From contig NZ_CP014616.1 in the NCBI RefSeq assembly GCF_001590685.1, forward strand, positions 1,425,001 to 1,489,000: a DNA stretch of 64,000 nucleotides. The letters run 5' to 3'. The notes under the pieces were generated by a model. It made no database searches. It was not told where the DNA came from and saw only the letters and a list, made by a program, of their open reading frames with translations. Both the position numbers and the translations under genes were made by a program. The DNA is from Sporosarcina psychrophila. Lineage in GTDB: Bacteria > Bacillota > Bacilli > Bacillales_A > Planococcaceae. Positions 33,276-42,593 of this stretch are shown here, piece by piece. Every line of letters begins with the position of its first letter. Within the stretch, counting starts at the first letter, position 1.

Positions 33276-34514
33276 ATGGAACGTCGAGTTGTTGTAACGG
33301 GATATGGAGTCGTATCGCCACTAGGAAATGATGTAGATACGTTTTGGAATCATATTAAAGAAGGTAAATCTGGGATTGGAAAAATTGAGGACGATGAATT
33401 CAAAGAAATTAACACACAGATTGCTGGGCGTATCAAGGACTTTCCAGCGGAAGAATACTTTGATAAAAAAGAATTGGGGAAATATGATTTGTTTGCGCAG
33501 TACGCTTATGCAGCGGCAAAACAAGCGTTAGACCAATCAGCACTCAATTCGGACATCGTTAATAAGGAGCGAATAGGCGTTTACGTTGGATCTGGAATTG
33601 GTGGAATTGACACTGTACTCGAAAATCATAAACATTTACTAGAAAGAGGCGTAAGAAAGGTCTCTCCATTTATGGCACCAATGATGATTAGTAATATGGC
33701 GGCAGGTATTATAGCTATTAAATATGGTTTTAAAGGTCCGAGCTTTTCGCCAGTTTCTGCCTGTGCAACAGGTAACCACGCAATAGGTGAAGCATACTTG
33801 AATATTTTACATGGTTATTCCGATGCTATCGTAGCGGGGGGAGCAGAAGCTTCAATAAATCCATTATCTTTTGCTGGTTTCTCAAGAATGAGAGCCATGT
33901 CTACTTTAAATGATTCACCTGAAAAGGCGAGCCGCCCTTTCGATCGTGAGCGTGATGGCTTTGTTATGTCGGAAGGCGCAGGAATTTTAGTACTTGAAGA
34001 GTATGAACATGCTAAAAAACGGGGAGCAACCATCCTGGGCGAAATCGTGGGTTACGGTTCAACAACAGACGCCTATCATATTACATCCCCGGATTTTGAT
34101 GGAGCAGCAAGAGCGATGAAATTAGCTTTAGGAATGGCACGACTTAATCCGACTGATATTGATTACATTAATGCGCATGGAACGAGCACACCAGAGGGCG
34201 ATAAATCAGAAACGAAAGCCATTAAAGCTACTTTTGGTTCTCATGCCTATCAGTTAAAGGTAAGCTCAACCAAATCGATGACAGGACATCTATTTGGTGC
34301 GGCAGGTGGGGTTGAAGCAATCATAACGCTTAAAAGTATACTGGAAGATATTGCACCACCTACTATCAATTACGAAAATCCAGATGAAGAATGCGACTTG
34401 AATTATGTTCCAAATGAAGCTGTGAAAATGGAGATAAACTATGCGATTTCAAATGGCTTTGGTTTTGGCGGGCATAATGCAGTACTTGCTTTTAAGAAAT
34501 TTATCCCGCATTAA
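33276..34514 (+). CDS. fabF: Beta-ketoacyl-ACP synthase II (FabF-type)
   Basis: A 412-aa condensing enzyme of fatty-acid elongation. The catalytic triad is complete: Cys163 (SACATGNHA), His301 (NAHGTSTPEGD) and His338 (KSMTGHLFGAAGG). Length and the N-terminal RRVVVTGYGVVSPLGN are normal for KAS II. Pairing with a TetR regulator away from other fab genes suggests a second, regulated copy rather than the housekeeping one. The last codons (FIPH, stop) fall inside a dispersed repeat, so the C terminus may have been replaced. Confidence 0.9.
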   Translation: MERRVVVTGYGVVSPLGNDVDTFWNHIKEGKSGIGKIEDDEFKEINTQIAGRIKDFPAEEYFDKKELGKYDLFAQYAYAAAKQALDQSALNSDIVNKERIGVYVGSGIGGIDTVLENHKHLLERGVRKVSPFMAPMMISNMAAGIIAIKYGFKGPSFSPVSACATGNHAIGEAYLNILHGYSDAIVAGGAEASINPLSFAGFSRMRAMSTLNDSPEKASRPFDRERDGFVMSEGAGILVLEEYEHAKKRGATILGEIVGYGSTTDAYHITSPDFDGAARAMKLALGMARLNPTDIDYINAHGTSTPEGDKSETKAIKATFGSHAYQLKVSSTKSMTGHLFGAAGGVEAIITLKSILEDIAPPTINYENPDEECDLNYVPNEAVKMEINYAISNGFGFGGHNAVLAFKKFIPH

Positions 34515-34600
34515 CGGGCAGTAAGACTCCGACATCGAGTCTTTAAGGACACGAGAAGAATCAGAACCCCCTCTGATTGAAGATTAACTTTATAAAGTAA
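34500..34600. repeat. Structured palindromic repeat, short copy
   Basis: tttatcccgcattaacgggc, the ttaaggacacgagaagaat block and ctctgattgaagattaactt match the longer copy at 54591-54755; about 75 internal bases are missing here. It begins within the fabF coding region. Confidence 0.75.
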
Positions 34601-34611
34601 CTAAATACATG

Positions 34612-34644
34612 TGGAGCTCCGTCCGATTGTCAGACGGAGCTCCA
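34612..34644 (+). terminator. Hairpin after fabF
   Basis: A perfect 12-bp stem tggagctccgtc / gacggagctcca followed by tttata. Probable terminator of the TetR-fabF operon. Confidence 0.65.
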
Positions 34645-34660
34645 TTTATATTGAAGCAGT

Positions 34661-35168
34661 CTATATATGTTGAATTAAAGAATCCTATTGAATCTGACGT
34701 TGCGCTCAAAATAAGAGAGTATTAATTCGGGGTGTGGATTGTAGAACGCTTGGCGCTTTGGGGATGCCTTTGCCGCGCCTGCGCTAGGGTGTTCATGATT
34801 GAGAGAAATGTGATTTTGAGATGTATATGCTGTGATTATAATGTGATTACTTTTTGCTACTACTTATATTCAAGAAAGACGTGCCCCGGCTTGCAGATTT
34901 CATCGTAGATAATGAAAAGCTCTTTCTCACATAGACCATCCAGCGCAGGCGCGACTTCGTGATAGCCGGAGCGATAAGACTAAGGAGGGATGCAGTTCAA
35001 TCCCTCCCAAGGGGTCTTCTTTCTGGCTTATCGCGGGAGGCATCCACAAAGCGTCGAAGCGATATTAGTGGGAATTCTAAACCATTCCAAGTACTAATGC
35101 TTTTTCAGTGGCCTCCCAAAAGCCCTTGTAAAGCGCATACGCCGTATTCATTTGTTCAACATATATAG
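34661..35168. repeat. 508-bp terminal-inverted-repeat element
   Basis: It starts ctatatatgttgaattaaag and ends catttgttcaacatatatag, an inverted terminal repeat. It carries no credible gene. The whole sequence recurs in reverse at 60189-61010. It contains internal palindromes (ccgcgataagcc-like blocks). Fills the gap between fabF and the glyoxalase-like gene. Confidence 0.8.
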
Positions 35169-35209
35169 TAATATTAAATGACTTTATGGATTAGCGAGGA
35201 GTGTATTGT

Positions 35210-35575
35210 ATGAATGGTAAACGTGTCACACCGATTCTCCGTATATTCGATGAGAAGAAAGCAAAAGAATTTTATGTTGACTATTTAGGATTTTTATTAG
35301 ATTGGGAACATCGATATGAGGATAATTTGCCGTTGTATATGCAGGTTTCAAACGGAAATTGTATCATTCATCTATCAGAGCATTACGGGGATTGTAGTCC
35401 GGGGGCTGCCATTCGGATAGAGATTGAAGATATCGAAAGCTTCTATGCAGTGCTTCACTCGAAAGAATATAACTTCGCACGTCCACGCCTTGAAACAACT
35501 CCATGGCAAACGAAGGAACTGACAGTTATTGATCCATTTAGCAATCGCATTGTTTTCTTTGAGGATGGAGAATGA
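35210..35575 (+). CDS. Glyoxalase superfamily / bleomycin-resistance-type protein
   Basis: 121 aa with the single-module layout of the Ble-type VOC proteins: PILRIFDEKKAKEFYVDYLGFLLDWEHRYEDNLPLYMQVS.. IIHLSEHYGDCSPGAAIRIEIEDIESF.. VIDPFSNRIVFFE. These bind ligands at a dimer interface, some giving bleomycin resistance; ligand unknown here. ATG 35210 is 8 bases from GAGGAG. Confidence 0.8.
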   Translation: MNGKRVTPILRIFDEKKAKEFYVDYLGFLLDWEHRYEDNLPLYMQVSNGNCIIHLSEHYGDCSPGAAIRIEIEDIESFYAVLHSKEYNFARPRLETTPWQTKELTVIDPFSNRIVFFEDGE

Positions 35576-35578
35576 AAA

Positions 35579-35610
35579 AACGGGTTATCTTTCGTTAAAG
35601 ATAACCCGTT
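35579..35610. terminator. Bidirectional terminator
   Basis: A perfect stem aacgggttatcttt / aaagataacccgtt with loop cgtt, between convergent genes. Confidence 0.85.
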
Positions 35611-35615
35611 TTCTA

Positions 35616-37469
35616 TTATTTTCGATTGCTATACGATTTTAAGATTTGATCGGATTGTTGCATGATTTGTAAGGCGTTGTCGATGGATTGTTGTGTTTTA
35701 TTTGTCCGAGATTTCTCTTTCATGGTTTCCAAGTTGTAGAGGATAGCAGGTAATTTAGCGCTTGGTGCGACATACAATGTGTCATCGTTTATAAAGGAGC
35801 TGCCTGGCAGGTGGTAACGCATGCCAAGTAAATTGTTTTCGTAATGAAATAAATCGTGACCTATCATCTGTGCATCATGTTCTATTCCGAGTAAATTTAA
35901 TAATGTAGGCATCAGATCAATTTGACCGCCTAAGTGGCTAATCGTTTCCCCGGAGAAAAGTCCGCCTCCTGTAAAAATGACCGGCACGATAAAACGATCT
36001 TGTAGGTTATAAGGATGGTCGAGTAGATCTAAAAGAATAGCCTCATCGTCTTTCGTGACAGGAGCCCCGTGAACACCCGAATGATCCCCGTAGACTAGAA
36101 TCAACGAATTATCATATAAGCCCGCCTCTTTTAATGTATCAATGAATACTCCGATTTGCTCATCTGTATAGCGGACTGATTGAAGATAATTGCCGACATA
36201 TGTGTTGTCATAACTATCCGGTAATACTAGATGTTGAAGATCTTCAGGCATTTCAAATGGTGTATGGCTTGTCAGTGTAATGATGTTTGAATATATTTTT
36301 TCGTGTTTCTTAAATTGTATGGGCAGTTGTTTAGCAGCAAAATCGAACAGTACTTCATCCGCTGGTCCAAATCCTATTTCTTGTTCTGCTGGAATTTCTT
36401 TGTTGGTATAAACGTAGTCAAAACCGAGTGCTGGATATAGTTTTTCACGATTCCAATAGGTAATGTCATCGGCATGATAAGTGGCTGTACCATAGCCATT
36501 CCTTTGTAAAGTTCGAGGTAGAGAAGGGACTGGCTTTCCATTAATGACATTGACAGTCGGATCCATACCTTCAGGGTAAATGGACGTGTGCATAAGCCAC
36601 TCGGCGTCAGAAGTGTTGCCCGCCCCGATTTGTTGGTATACGTTATCGAAATATGTACTATCTTTCAATAAGGCATTTAAATAGGGTGTAATTTCTTGTC
36701 CGTTCACTTTTCTATTGATCACAAAGCCTTGTAATGACTCGACCTGAATGACGAATACATGACGATCCTTAGCAATACCGTAGGAATTATGCTTATTTGC
36801 GGGAACGTAGTCATTCCCTTTGAGTTTCTCCACGTCTTGTTCTGATAAATTAACATCAGAAGCTAGCGCGATACCGAAGCTCCGCGTGAAAACTTGCACC
36901 GCTTGCGATTGTAAATAGCCATTCTCTTTTGCAAAATAAGAAACGTCAATAAGTGGTTGCCTAAAAGCTAGTAGTGTTGTAATAAGACCAATACTTCCAA
37001 ATAGAATCGCTAATTGTCTAGTTACTTTAGCTGAAGATTTTATTTTTTTGGCATTATAGTAATATGCAATTGGAAGGATAAGTAGTAGGTCCAGGAAAAA
37101 GAGGAAATCATAGGGCTTGCTTAGAAGACCGACTGTTCCTCCTACAGAATTCGATTGATAAAGTTGCTGTAAGTCATAATAGGATGGAATTGTTGAAAAG
37201 TAACGCGTGTAGTAAATAATGGCGATAAATAATACAGACAATATCGTATTGAATACGAAGATGCCGGTCCATGTCCGTTTCTTTACGAAGAGAACGATGA
37301 GTGAAAGTAAGAATGCCCATAGTGGAAATTCAATGAGTGCAATATGGAAGACAGATTTGTTATGAAAAACGACGACACGAAATGCGATCACTTTTAAGAA
37401 AAGTAAGGTCAAAATCAGGGTGGTTGGATGTAGTAGAATAGGCTTAACTTTTTTGATGAACAATTTCAT
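35616..37469 (-). CDS. Lipoteichoic acid synthase family protein
   Basis: About 617 aa. Five N-terminal transmembrane helices (to about 170), then an extracellular alkaline-phosphatase-like domain. Active-site features of LtaS are visible: Glu243 (FVIQVESLQGFV), the Thr286 nucleophile in GNTSDAEW, and VYGDHSGVHG for metal binding. It polymerises glycerol-phosphate from phosphatidylglycerol. Bacilli carry several paralogues (LtaS, YfnI, YqgS, YvgJ); I cannot say which this is. ATG 37469 follows GGGGGT. Confidence 0.88.
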   Translation of the reverse strand: MKLFIKKVKPILLHPTTLILTLLFLKVIAFRVVVFHNKSVFHIALIEFPLWAFLLSLIVLFVKKRTWTGIFVFNTILSVLFIAIIYYTRYFSTIPSYYDLQQLYQSNSVGGTVGLLSKPYDFLFFLDLLLILPIAYYYNAKKIKSSAKVTRQLAILFGSIGLITTLLAFRQPLIDVSYFAKENGYLQSQAVQVFTRSFGIALASDVNLSEQDVEKLKGNDYVPANKHNSYGIAKDRHVFVIQVESLQGFVINRKVNGQEITPYLNALLKDSTYFDNVYQQIGAGNTSDAEWLMHTSIYPEGMDPTVNVINGKPVPSLPRTLQRNGYGTATYHADDITYWNREKLYPALGFDYVYTNKEIPAEQEIGFGPADEVLFDFAAKQLPIQFKKHEKIYSNIITLTSHTPFEMPEDLQHLVLPDSYDNTYVGNYLQSVRYTDEQIGVFIDTLKEAGLYDNSLILVYGDHSGVHGAPVTKDDEAILLDLLDHPYNLQDRFIVPVIFTGGGLFSGETISHLGGQIDLMPTLLNLLGIEHDAQMIGHDLFHYENNLLGMRYHLPGSSFINDDTLYVAPSAKLPAILYNLETMKEKSRTNKTQQSIDNALQIMQQSDQILKSYSNRK

Positions 37470-37908
37470 ATTGAGTACCCCCAAATAGAACTTTCTATTA
37501 ATATAGTGTAACAAAGATATTTTTTGATGTGAAATAAAAAGAAGGAAATAGATGGAACTTCTTTGTAATTAAAGAAGTAAATGAAAATAGACTTGAAAGG
37601 GGATGCCGAAGCCCTAAGTTTAGACAGTGCTAAAGTGGATTTGACGTTTTTCATTTCATTAAATATAGTGAAACCCTTCATCGAAATTGTTTGATAAATT
37701 CACTTTAAACGCTGGAATGTATTTCTATCATGTATCTTAATCTCTATTAACAGATCATTTTTAGCTATCTAACATAGAAATACACTCTACTCGTTAAAGG
37801 AGAAAATCAACACTAGTAGTTGGAGGAACTTTTCAAAAAAACATGTAACCTTTTCGGTAGCTTAAACGAATAATGGTTGTATGACAAAATGAGAGGGGAT
37901 ATATTTGC
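37470..37908. other. Gap between LTA synthase and SpoIIP-like fragment
   Basis: AT-rich, no clear repeat. A 36-codon + stretch from ATG 37581 (reading KIDLKGDAEALSLDSAKVDL then hydrophobic) lacks a strong ribosome site and looks like a relic. The LTA synthase promoter must lie here on -. Confidence 0.3.
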
Positions 37909-37911
37909 TTG

Positions 37912-38301
37912 ATGCAGAAAACTTGGAAGACAGAATCATTGAGATTTGTAAAGGTGGTATTTGATATTCACAGGGATTCCATAGCAAGAAAAGATAGCAC
38001 CTTCATCGCTAATGGAAAAGAATATGCAAAGGTGGCGTTAATAGTGTCTCGAACAAGCAAGAATTACGATGAAAATGTGGATTTCGCAGAACTACTACAC
38101 GCTAAAATTGAGCAAAAATACCCTGGAATTTCGAGAGAGGTAATAGTTAAGAAAGGTAAGGCACAAAGTACTTACAATCAGGATCTCATTGGTGAGTCAG
38201 TATTAATGAATATAGGCGGGATAGACAATACATTGGAAGAAGAATATAGAGCAGCGGATATTTTAGCGACAATCATTAAAGAAATAATTGAAACGAATTA
38301 A
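37912..38301 (+). pseudogene. Stage II sporulation protein P (SpoIIP), C-terminal part only
   Basis: About 129 aa matching the last third of SpoIIP: VVFDIHRDSIARK, YAKVALIVSRTSKNYDEN, LLHAKIEQKYPGISREVIVKKG, YNQDLIGESVLMNIGGIDNTLEEEYRAADILA. SpoIIP is the amidase/endopeptidase that thins septal wall during engulfment. The upstream half with the signal anchor and the first catalytic histidine (HTHNSE region) is absent. A ribosome site (GAGAGGGG) precedes ATG/TTG, so a small expressed derivative cannot be excluded. Confidence 0.7.
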
Positions 38302-38619
38302 TCTGTTACTTAAACACGGATGATCTATGATATATATCGAAATCTGCCAAGTTTTAATATGAAAAATTCATCTTGTATACCACGTCTGTTGAATTTCTTT
38401 CGTCCCAAAAGCTTTAGTACTTCGTGTACTTGTGCCTTTGGAGGGCGACGGATGAACGACCACCATGCGCATCCTATAGATCAAGATATCTCGGTACTGA
38501 TATAGGAGTCATTCAATCCAAATCGATCTAAAAGCAACCGTACTCGGGACGCCTAGTGTTTGATTAAGTTGTTTTTTGGTTTACTTTGGTTATCAACACG
38601 TGTGCTTGTATACTATTAA

Positions 38620-38664
38620 AAAACGATCCCCCAATTTTATGCCAGGTGAATCGTTTTGTTTTAT
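38620..38664. terminator. Hairpin after the MarR gene
   Basis: Arms aaaacgat / atcgtttt enclose about 26 bases with some further pairing. It lies downstream of the - strand MarR gene. The rest of 38302-38718 shows no gene. Confidence 0.4.
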
Positions 38665-38718
38665 CCATTATTTGTTCTCCCATTACCTCTGAGAGGATTA
38701 AACCGTAGTTCATGTCTA

Positions 38719-39147
38719 TTAATAAAATAGTTTTTTTTGAAGAATATCTAATGCTTGGTTAATAGCATCTAAATCTTCATTCGAAGCATTTTGTATTCGA
38801 TCTAGGAAACGAAATTCTACACATGCAAAAGACTCGTTCATCATGGTTTCCCCATCTTCTGAGAGGCGAATATATTGTTTTCGTCGATCTTCGGTATCAC
38901 TTGATTTTTCGATTAGATTTTTTTCGCTTAATTTTTTCAGTTCACGGCTCGTGTTTGGCATAGATATATGCTGACAATCACTGATTTCACTAGGAGTAAC
39001 AGGTTGACTAACGGCTATATACTCAAGAATATTATATTGAACTGGTGTGACGGAATCTGATTTGGTATTTTTGGTTAATTCGTGTGTCACGCGATGAACA
39101 GAAGTTGTAAATGATACACATTTATAAAAAAGAGCTTTTTTGTCCAT
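38719..39147 (-). CDS. MarR family transcriptional regulator
   Basis: A 142-aa winged-helix dimer: VTPVQYNILEYIAVSQPVTPSEISDCQHISMPNTSRELKKLSEKNLIEKSSDTEDRRKQYIRLSEDG contains the recognition helix and the DxRxxxLxL-type wing. ATG 39147 follows AAGAGGTGA. It is divergent from the quinone-reductase-type gene, with a long palindrome between them. Confidence 0.88.
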   Translation of the reverse strand: MDKKALFYKCVSFTTSVHRVTHELTKNTKSDSVTPVQYNILEYIAVSQPVTPSEISDCQHISMPNTSRELKKLSEKNLIEKSSDTEDRRKQYIRLSEDGETMMNESFACVEFRFLDRIQNASNEDLDAINQALDILQKKLFY

Positions 39148-39203
39148 AATTCTCACCTCTTACTCACAAGATATCAAAAACATTGTCCTAATACAATTAT
39201 CAT

Positions 39204-39255
39204 TTGACAACAAAAAGAAGAGAGTGCTATTATTTACTTATCATATGATAAGTAA
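39204..39255 (+). promoter_or_regulatory. Promoter and palindromic operator of the oxidoreductase gene
   Basis: TTGACA (39204-39209), an 18-base spacer and TATTAT (39228-39233). A perfect 22-bp palindrome (39234-39255, centre catatg, arms ttacttat/ataagtaa) covers the transcription start. Likely bound by the divergently encoded MarR protein. Confidence 0.75.
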
Positions 39256-39267
39256 AAGGGGTGCGTT

Positions 39268-39855
39268 ATGAAAACGCTAGTTATATACACATATCCTAAT
39301 CACAAAAGTTTAAATTATGCATTTTTACAAAAAATTATCAAAGGAAGTAATGAAAATCCGAACATAAAGGAGTTACAGGTATTAGATTTATATGAAGAAA
39401 AATTTGATCCACTCCTAGTGTTTAGTGAACATAAACGAAGACGTGATATGTATCGTGATCCTCGCATTGAAAAATATAGAACACAAATTACTTGGGCTGA
39501 TAAGATTGTCTTTGTCTATCCAATCTGGTGGGGAAGACCTCCAGCAATGCTTATGGGATACATTGATCAATTATTTTCTGCGAATTTTGCTTACAGGGAT
39601 AAGAAGGGACTACTACCAGAAGGACTTTTGAAAGGAAAGTCAGTTGTATGTGTATCGACTATGAAGGGCCCTACAAAATATCCACTTCTCTGGTTGAATA
39701 ATGCACATAAAATATTGATGAAAAAAGCGCTGTTTAGTTTTGTAGGAATCAAAAGAGTGAAGTTTTTTGAATTTGGTAATATGGAAAGTTTAAAAGGAAA
39801 ACAAACAAAAAAATTAGAGAAAATTTATCTTTATTTTAAAAGAGTAGATCGGTAA
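39268..39855 (+). CDS. Flavodoxin-like NAD(P)H oxidoreductase (MdaB/KefF type)
   Basis: 195 aa with the flavodoxin_2 fold: LVIYTYPNHKSLNYAFLQKII (phosphate loop), KIVFVYPIWWGRPPAMLMGYIDQLFSANFAY, and VVCVSTMKGPTKYP. These FMN/FAD enzymes reduce quinones by two electrons. RBS AAAGGGGTG. MarR-controlled quinone reductases of this kind respond to quinone or electrophile stress. Confidence 0.85.
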   Translation: MKTLVIYTYPNHKSLNYAFLQKIIKGSNENPNIKELQVLDLYEEKFDPLLVFSEHKRRRDMYRDPRIEKYRTQITWADKIVFVYPIWWGRPPAMLMGYIDQLFSANFAYRDKKGLLPEGLLKGKSVVCVSTMKGPTKYPLLWLNNAHKILMKKALFSFVGIKRVKFFEFGNMESLKGKQTKKLEKIYLYFKRVDR

Positions 39856-39925
39856 GAAAAGTATTTCGATACTTTTAAAATGTAGATACACGATAAGCAA
39901 AGCTTACTAATTCAAGTTCAGTAGA

Positions 39926-39976
39926 ATAAAACAGCTCACTCAGATGGATTTACTCCATTGAGTGAGCTGTTTTATT
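39926..39976. terminator. Bidirectional terminator
   Basis: A 17-bp stem (starting ataaaacagctcactca and its complement) with a 16-base loop; it overlaps the catalase stop codon. Confidence 0.85.
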
Positions 39977-41570
39977 AATATGGATCGGCGTCATGACCTT
40001 TCGCCACTGCTTCATCAGGGGCTTTATCGCCATCTCTATTTCCGAGGGGCTTCTGACTCGATCCTTTTGTTGAGGCTTGTGCCAAGCCTTCTCGTAAACG
40101 ACGTCCGTATTCTTCATCCGCCTCATCCGCAAGAGCTATCATTATAACTTGAATACGTGGGTCACAATTTGAAAGGTCTGACACCAAGTTTGAAATTAAA
40201 TCTGCTCGTTCCCATTCTTCAAAATTGCGATACGTGTCTCCGGCTTGTTTTGTATTGCTTTGTCGGTCAATGGACTCTCGCACAAGTTTACCTTCAATAT
40301 AAGGAGTGTATTCTATTCCGTCTTGTTCAGCCTCTTTTAAACCGCCTAAGATCGATGGCTCGTAGTTAATATGAGGATTCTGACCCGGAGCTCTGTCAAG
40401 TTTATATTGCATCTGTCCGCCACTCTGATTCGTTGCTACCCGTTTTTTGGGGGAATTGATGGGTAGCTGTAAATAGTTGGCGCCAACGCGATGACGCTGC
40501 GTATCGGAATAGGAGAAAGTCCGTCCTTGAAGCATTTTATCATCAGAGAAATCAAGACCATCGACAAGCACACCTGTACCGAATGCTACTTGTTCAACTT
40601 CAGTGAAGTAATCTTCAGGGTTTTTGTTTAAGGTCATCTTTCCGACAGGTAACCATGGGAACAGATCTTCAGGCCATAATTTCGTATCATCGAGCGGGTC
40701 GAAATCGAGTTCTGGATGTTCGTCGTCACTCATAATTTGGACAAGCAACTCCCATTCAGGATAATCACCTTCTTTGATCGCGTCATGTAAATCTTGTGTC
40801 GCATGATTAAAACTTGTCCCTTGGATTTCACTTGCTTGTTGTTGGGTTAAGTTTTTAATACCTTGTTTCGGTTCCCAATGATACTTGACAAGTACTGCAA
40901 CGCCTTCTTGGTTCACCCATTTATACGTATTGACACCGGAGCCTTGCATCATGCGGTAATTGGCAGGGATGCCCCAGGGCGAATAAACAAATGTCACCAT
41001 ATGGAACGATTCGGGAGAGCTGGCGCAAAAGTCGAAAAAGCGTTCGCCGTCTTGAATATTCGTAATCGGATCTGGTTTAAAAGCATGAATCATATCGGGG
41101 AACTTGATTGCATCACGGATAAAGAATATTTTTAAATTATTTCCAACGAGATCCCAGTTACCGTCCTCTGTATAAAATTTCACAGCAAATCCACGAGGGT
41201 CACGAAGTGTTTCAGGCGAGTGTCCACCATGAATAACGGATGAAAAGCGGACGAATACAGGCGTCTGTTTGCCTTTTACCTGAAAAAGTTTTGCGCGTGT
41301 ATACTTGGAAACGGGTTCGTCACCAGCTGTTCCATAGGCTTCGAAATAGCCATGCGCGCCTGCACCACGTGCATGGACAACACGTTCAGGAATACGTTCT
41401 CTGTCGAAGTGGCTGATTTTTTCTAGAAAATCATAGTTTTCTAAAACAGCAGGACCTCGATTGCCGACTGTTCTTAGATTCTGGTTGTTTGTAACAGGAT
41501 GTCCCTGTCTATTCGTCAATGTATCTTCTTGTTCTTCATTCAATTTGTTATTGAATAGATCGTCTGACAA
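39975..41570 (-). CDS. Catalase (small-subunit haem type, KatX-like)
   Basis: A 531-aa haem catalase that dismutates hydrogen peroxide. His66 ([13 protein letters not shown]), the Asn in [11 protein letters not shown] and the proximal Tyr in [15 protein letters not shown] are present. The N-terminal [23 protein letters not shown].. resembles the Bacillus spore catalase KatX more than KatA, and a lysine/aspartate-rich tail ends the protein. TTG start, 7 bases after GAGGAGG. No PerR box was recognised upstream. Confidence 0.92.
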   Translation of the reverse strand: MSDDLFNNKLNEEQEDTLTNRQGHPVTNNQNLRTVGNRGPAVLENYDFLEKISHFDRERIPERVVHARGAGAHGYFEAYGTAGDEPVSKYTRAKLFQVKGKQTPVFVRFSSVIHGGHSPETLRDPRGFAVKFYTEDGNWDLVGNNLKIFFIRDAIKFPDMIHAFKPDPITNIQDGERFFDFCASSPESFHMVTFVYSPWGIPANYRMMQGSGVNTYKWVNQEGVAVLVKYHWEPKQGIKNLTQQQASEIQGTSFNHATQDLHDAIKEGDYPEWELLVQIMSDDEHPELDFDPLDDTKLWPEDLFPWLPVGKMTLNKNPEDYFTEVEQVAFGTGVLVDGLDFSDDKMLQGRTFSYSDTQRHRVGANYLQLPINSPKKRVATNQSGGQMQYKLDRAPGQNPHINYEPSILGGLKEAEQDGIEYTPYIEGKLVRESIDRQSNTKQAGDTYRNFEEWERADLISNLVSDLSNCDPRIQVIMIALADEADEEYGRRLREGLAQASTKGSSQKPLGNRDGDKAPDEAVAKGHDADPY

Positions 41571-41781
41571 TTGATAACCTCCTCTTTAATATGATGAAAC
41601 GTGTGCATAGTAAATCGTAGGACAATACGTTTTGAACAGGGATCTCATCCACACTCTGCTCAATTAAGAAGGATTTAATTCCTGTTTACGTTTTTTACTA
41701 TAACGAATTGTCGTAACTGAGTGAAGAAATGCTTGAGACAGGCATATACATCTATAAAGTATTTGAAATAGGTGGGGTCCT

Positions 41782-42369
41782 GTGTACATTTTACAAAAGG
41801 CGCTAACGCTATTTATCGGAAGTTTATTAGTCGCGATCGGTGTAAATTTATTTCTTGTTCCATTTGGGTTGTTGGATGGTGGTGCGATTGGTATCAGTCT
41901 AATTATCCATTATGCGATGGGTGTCAAAGTGGGGCTTACATTTCTTATCGTAAGCATCCCAATCTTTATGCTTGCTTGGAAGTATTACCGTTCTTTTTTT
42001 TACAACGGAATCCATGGCATGTTGCTTTCATCCCTAATCATGGATTTATTATATCCATTGAATATGATCGGAAGGGAATTGGTAACTAGTCCTCTAATAA
42101 GTGCAATATGTGGAGGGATATTTATCGGTGTTGGGGTGGGTATCATGCTTCGCCTTGATATTAGTATTGGGGGAACCGATTTACTAGCACAAATGATTGC
42201 AAGGAAACTGTCCATTAATCCAGGTGTTATGATCTTTTGCATTGATATATTGATTGTCACAATGGGAAGCTTATTAATACCTTCTGTTCATCTAGTCTTG
42301 TCGTTTACGACAGTGATTATGGTTGGTATTACAACAAGTCTGATTGTATTAAAATCCGCAAATGCATAG
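41782..42369 (+). CDS. YitT family membrane protein
   Basis: 195 aa with five to six hydrophobic segments and the YitT signature (GVNLFLVPFGLLDGGAIGISLIIHYAMGVKVGLTFLIVSIP, GIMLRLDISIGGTDLLAQMI). It ends after the membrane part and lacks the cytoplasmic DUF2179 domain of full-length family members. GTG start after GGTGGGG. Function unknown. Confidence 0.82.
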   Translation: MYILQKALTLFIGSLLVAIGVNLFLVPFGLLDGGAIGISLIIHYAMGVKVGLTFLIVSIPIFMLAWKYYRSFFYNGIHGMLLSSLIMDLLYPLNMIGRELVTSPLISAICGGIFIGVGVGIMLRLDISIGGTDLLAQMIARKLSINPGVMIFCIDILIVTMGSLLIPSVHLVLSFTTVIMVGITTSLIVLKSANA

Positions 42370-42416
42370 AAAAGGGCAATGAAAATACGTATTCTTCATT
42401 GTGATTAAAGAGAAGA

Positions 42417-42461
42417 CAGAAACAAGACCAAGTGTACATTTCACTCGGTCTTGTTTCTGTC
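42417..42461. terminator. Terminator hairpin (copy A)
   Basis: Long stem gacagaaacaagaccaagtg / cactcggtcttgtttctgtc (one mismatch). It resembles the hairpin at 43123-43166, the second of a duplicated pair. Confidence 0.75.
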
Positions 42462-42562
42462 AGCATTCCTTTAGAAAGTCTTCGGTTTTGTGTAAATTGT
42501 TCTCAGTAGTAGGACTGGGGTTTCAATCTTAAGCACGTGTTGTAATAAGAATCCATTTCAAA
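42462..42562 (-). pseudogene. 3' remnant of a second ketopantoate reductase gene
   Basis: Read on -, this encodes GFLLQHVLKIETPVLLLRTIYTK, aligning with the C terminus of the intact gene at 43165 (GLLLQHANTHDVPTPILETIYTK). The nucleotide match is about two thirds over 90 bases and extends into the following terminator. The rest of that gene copy is gone. Confidence 0.6.
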
Positions 42563-42593
42563 CTCCGTATCACTTTTTATTAATATACTTCTG

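Noticed and set aside
34959..35168. ORF in the 508-bp element
   Set aside because: It is not conserved in frame in the inverted copy at 60189-61010 and has no ribosome site.
37581..37691. A 36-codon peptide upstream of the SpoIIP-like fragment
   Set aside because: Weak ribosome site and an abrupt switch from polar to hydrophobic; not separable from chance.
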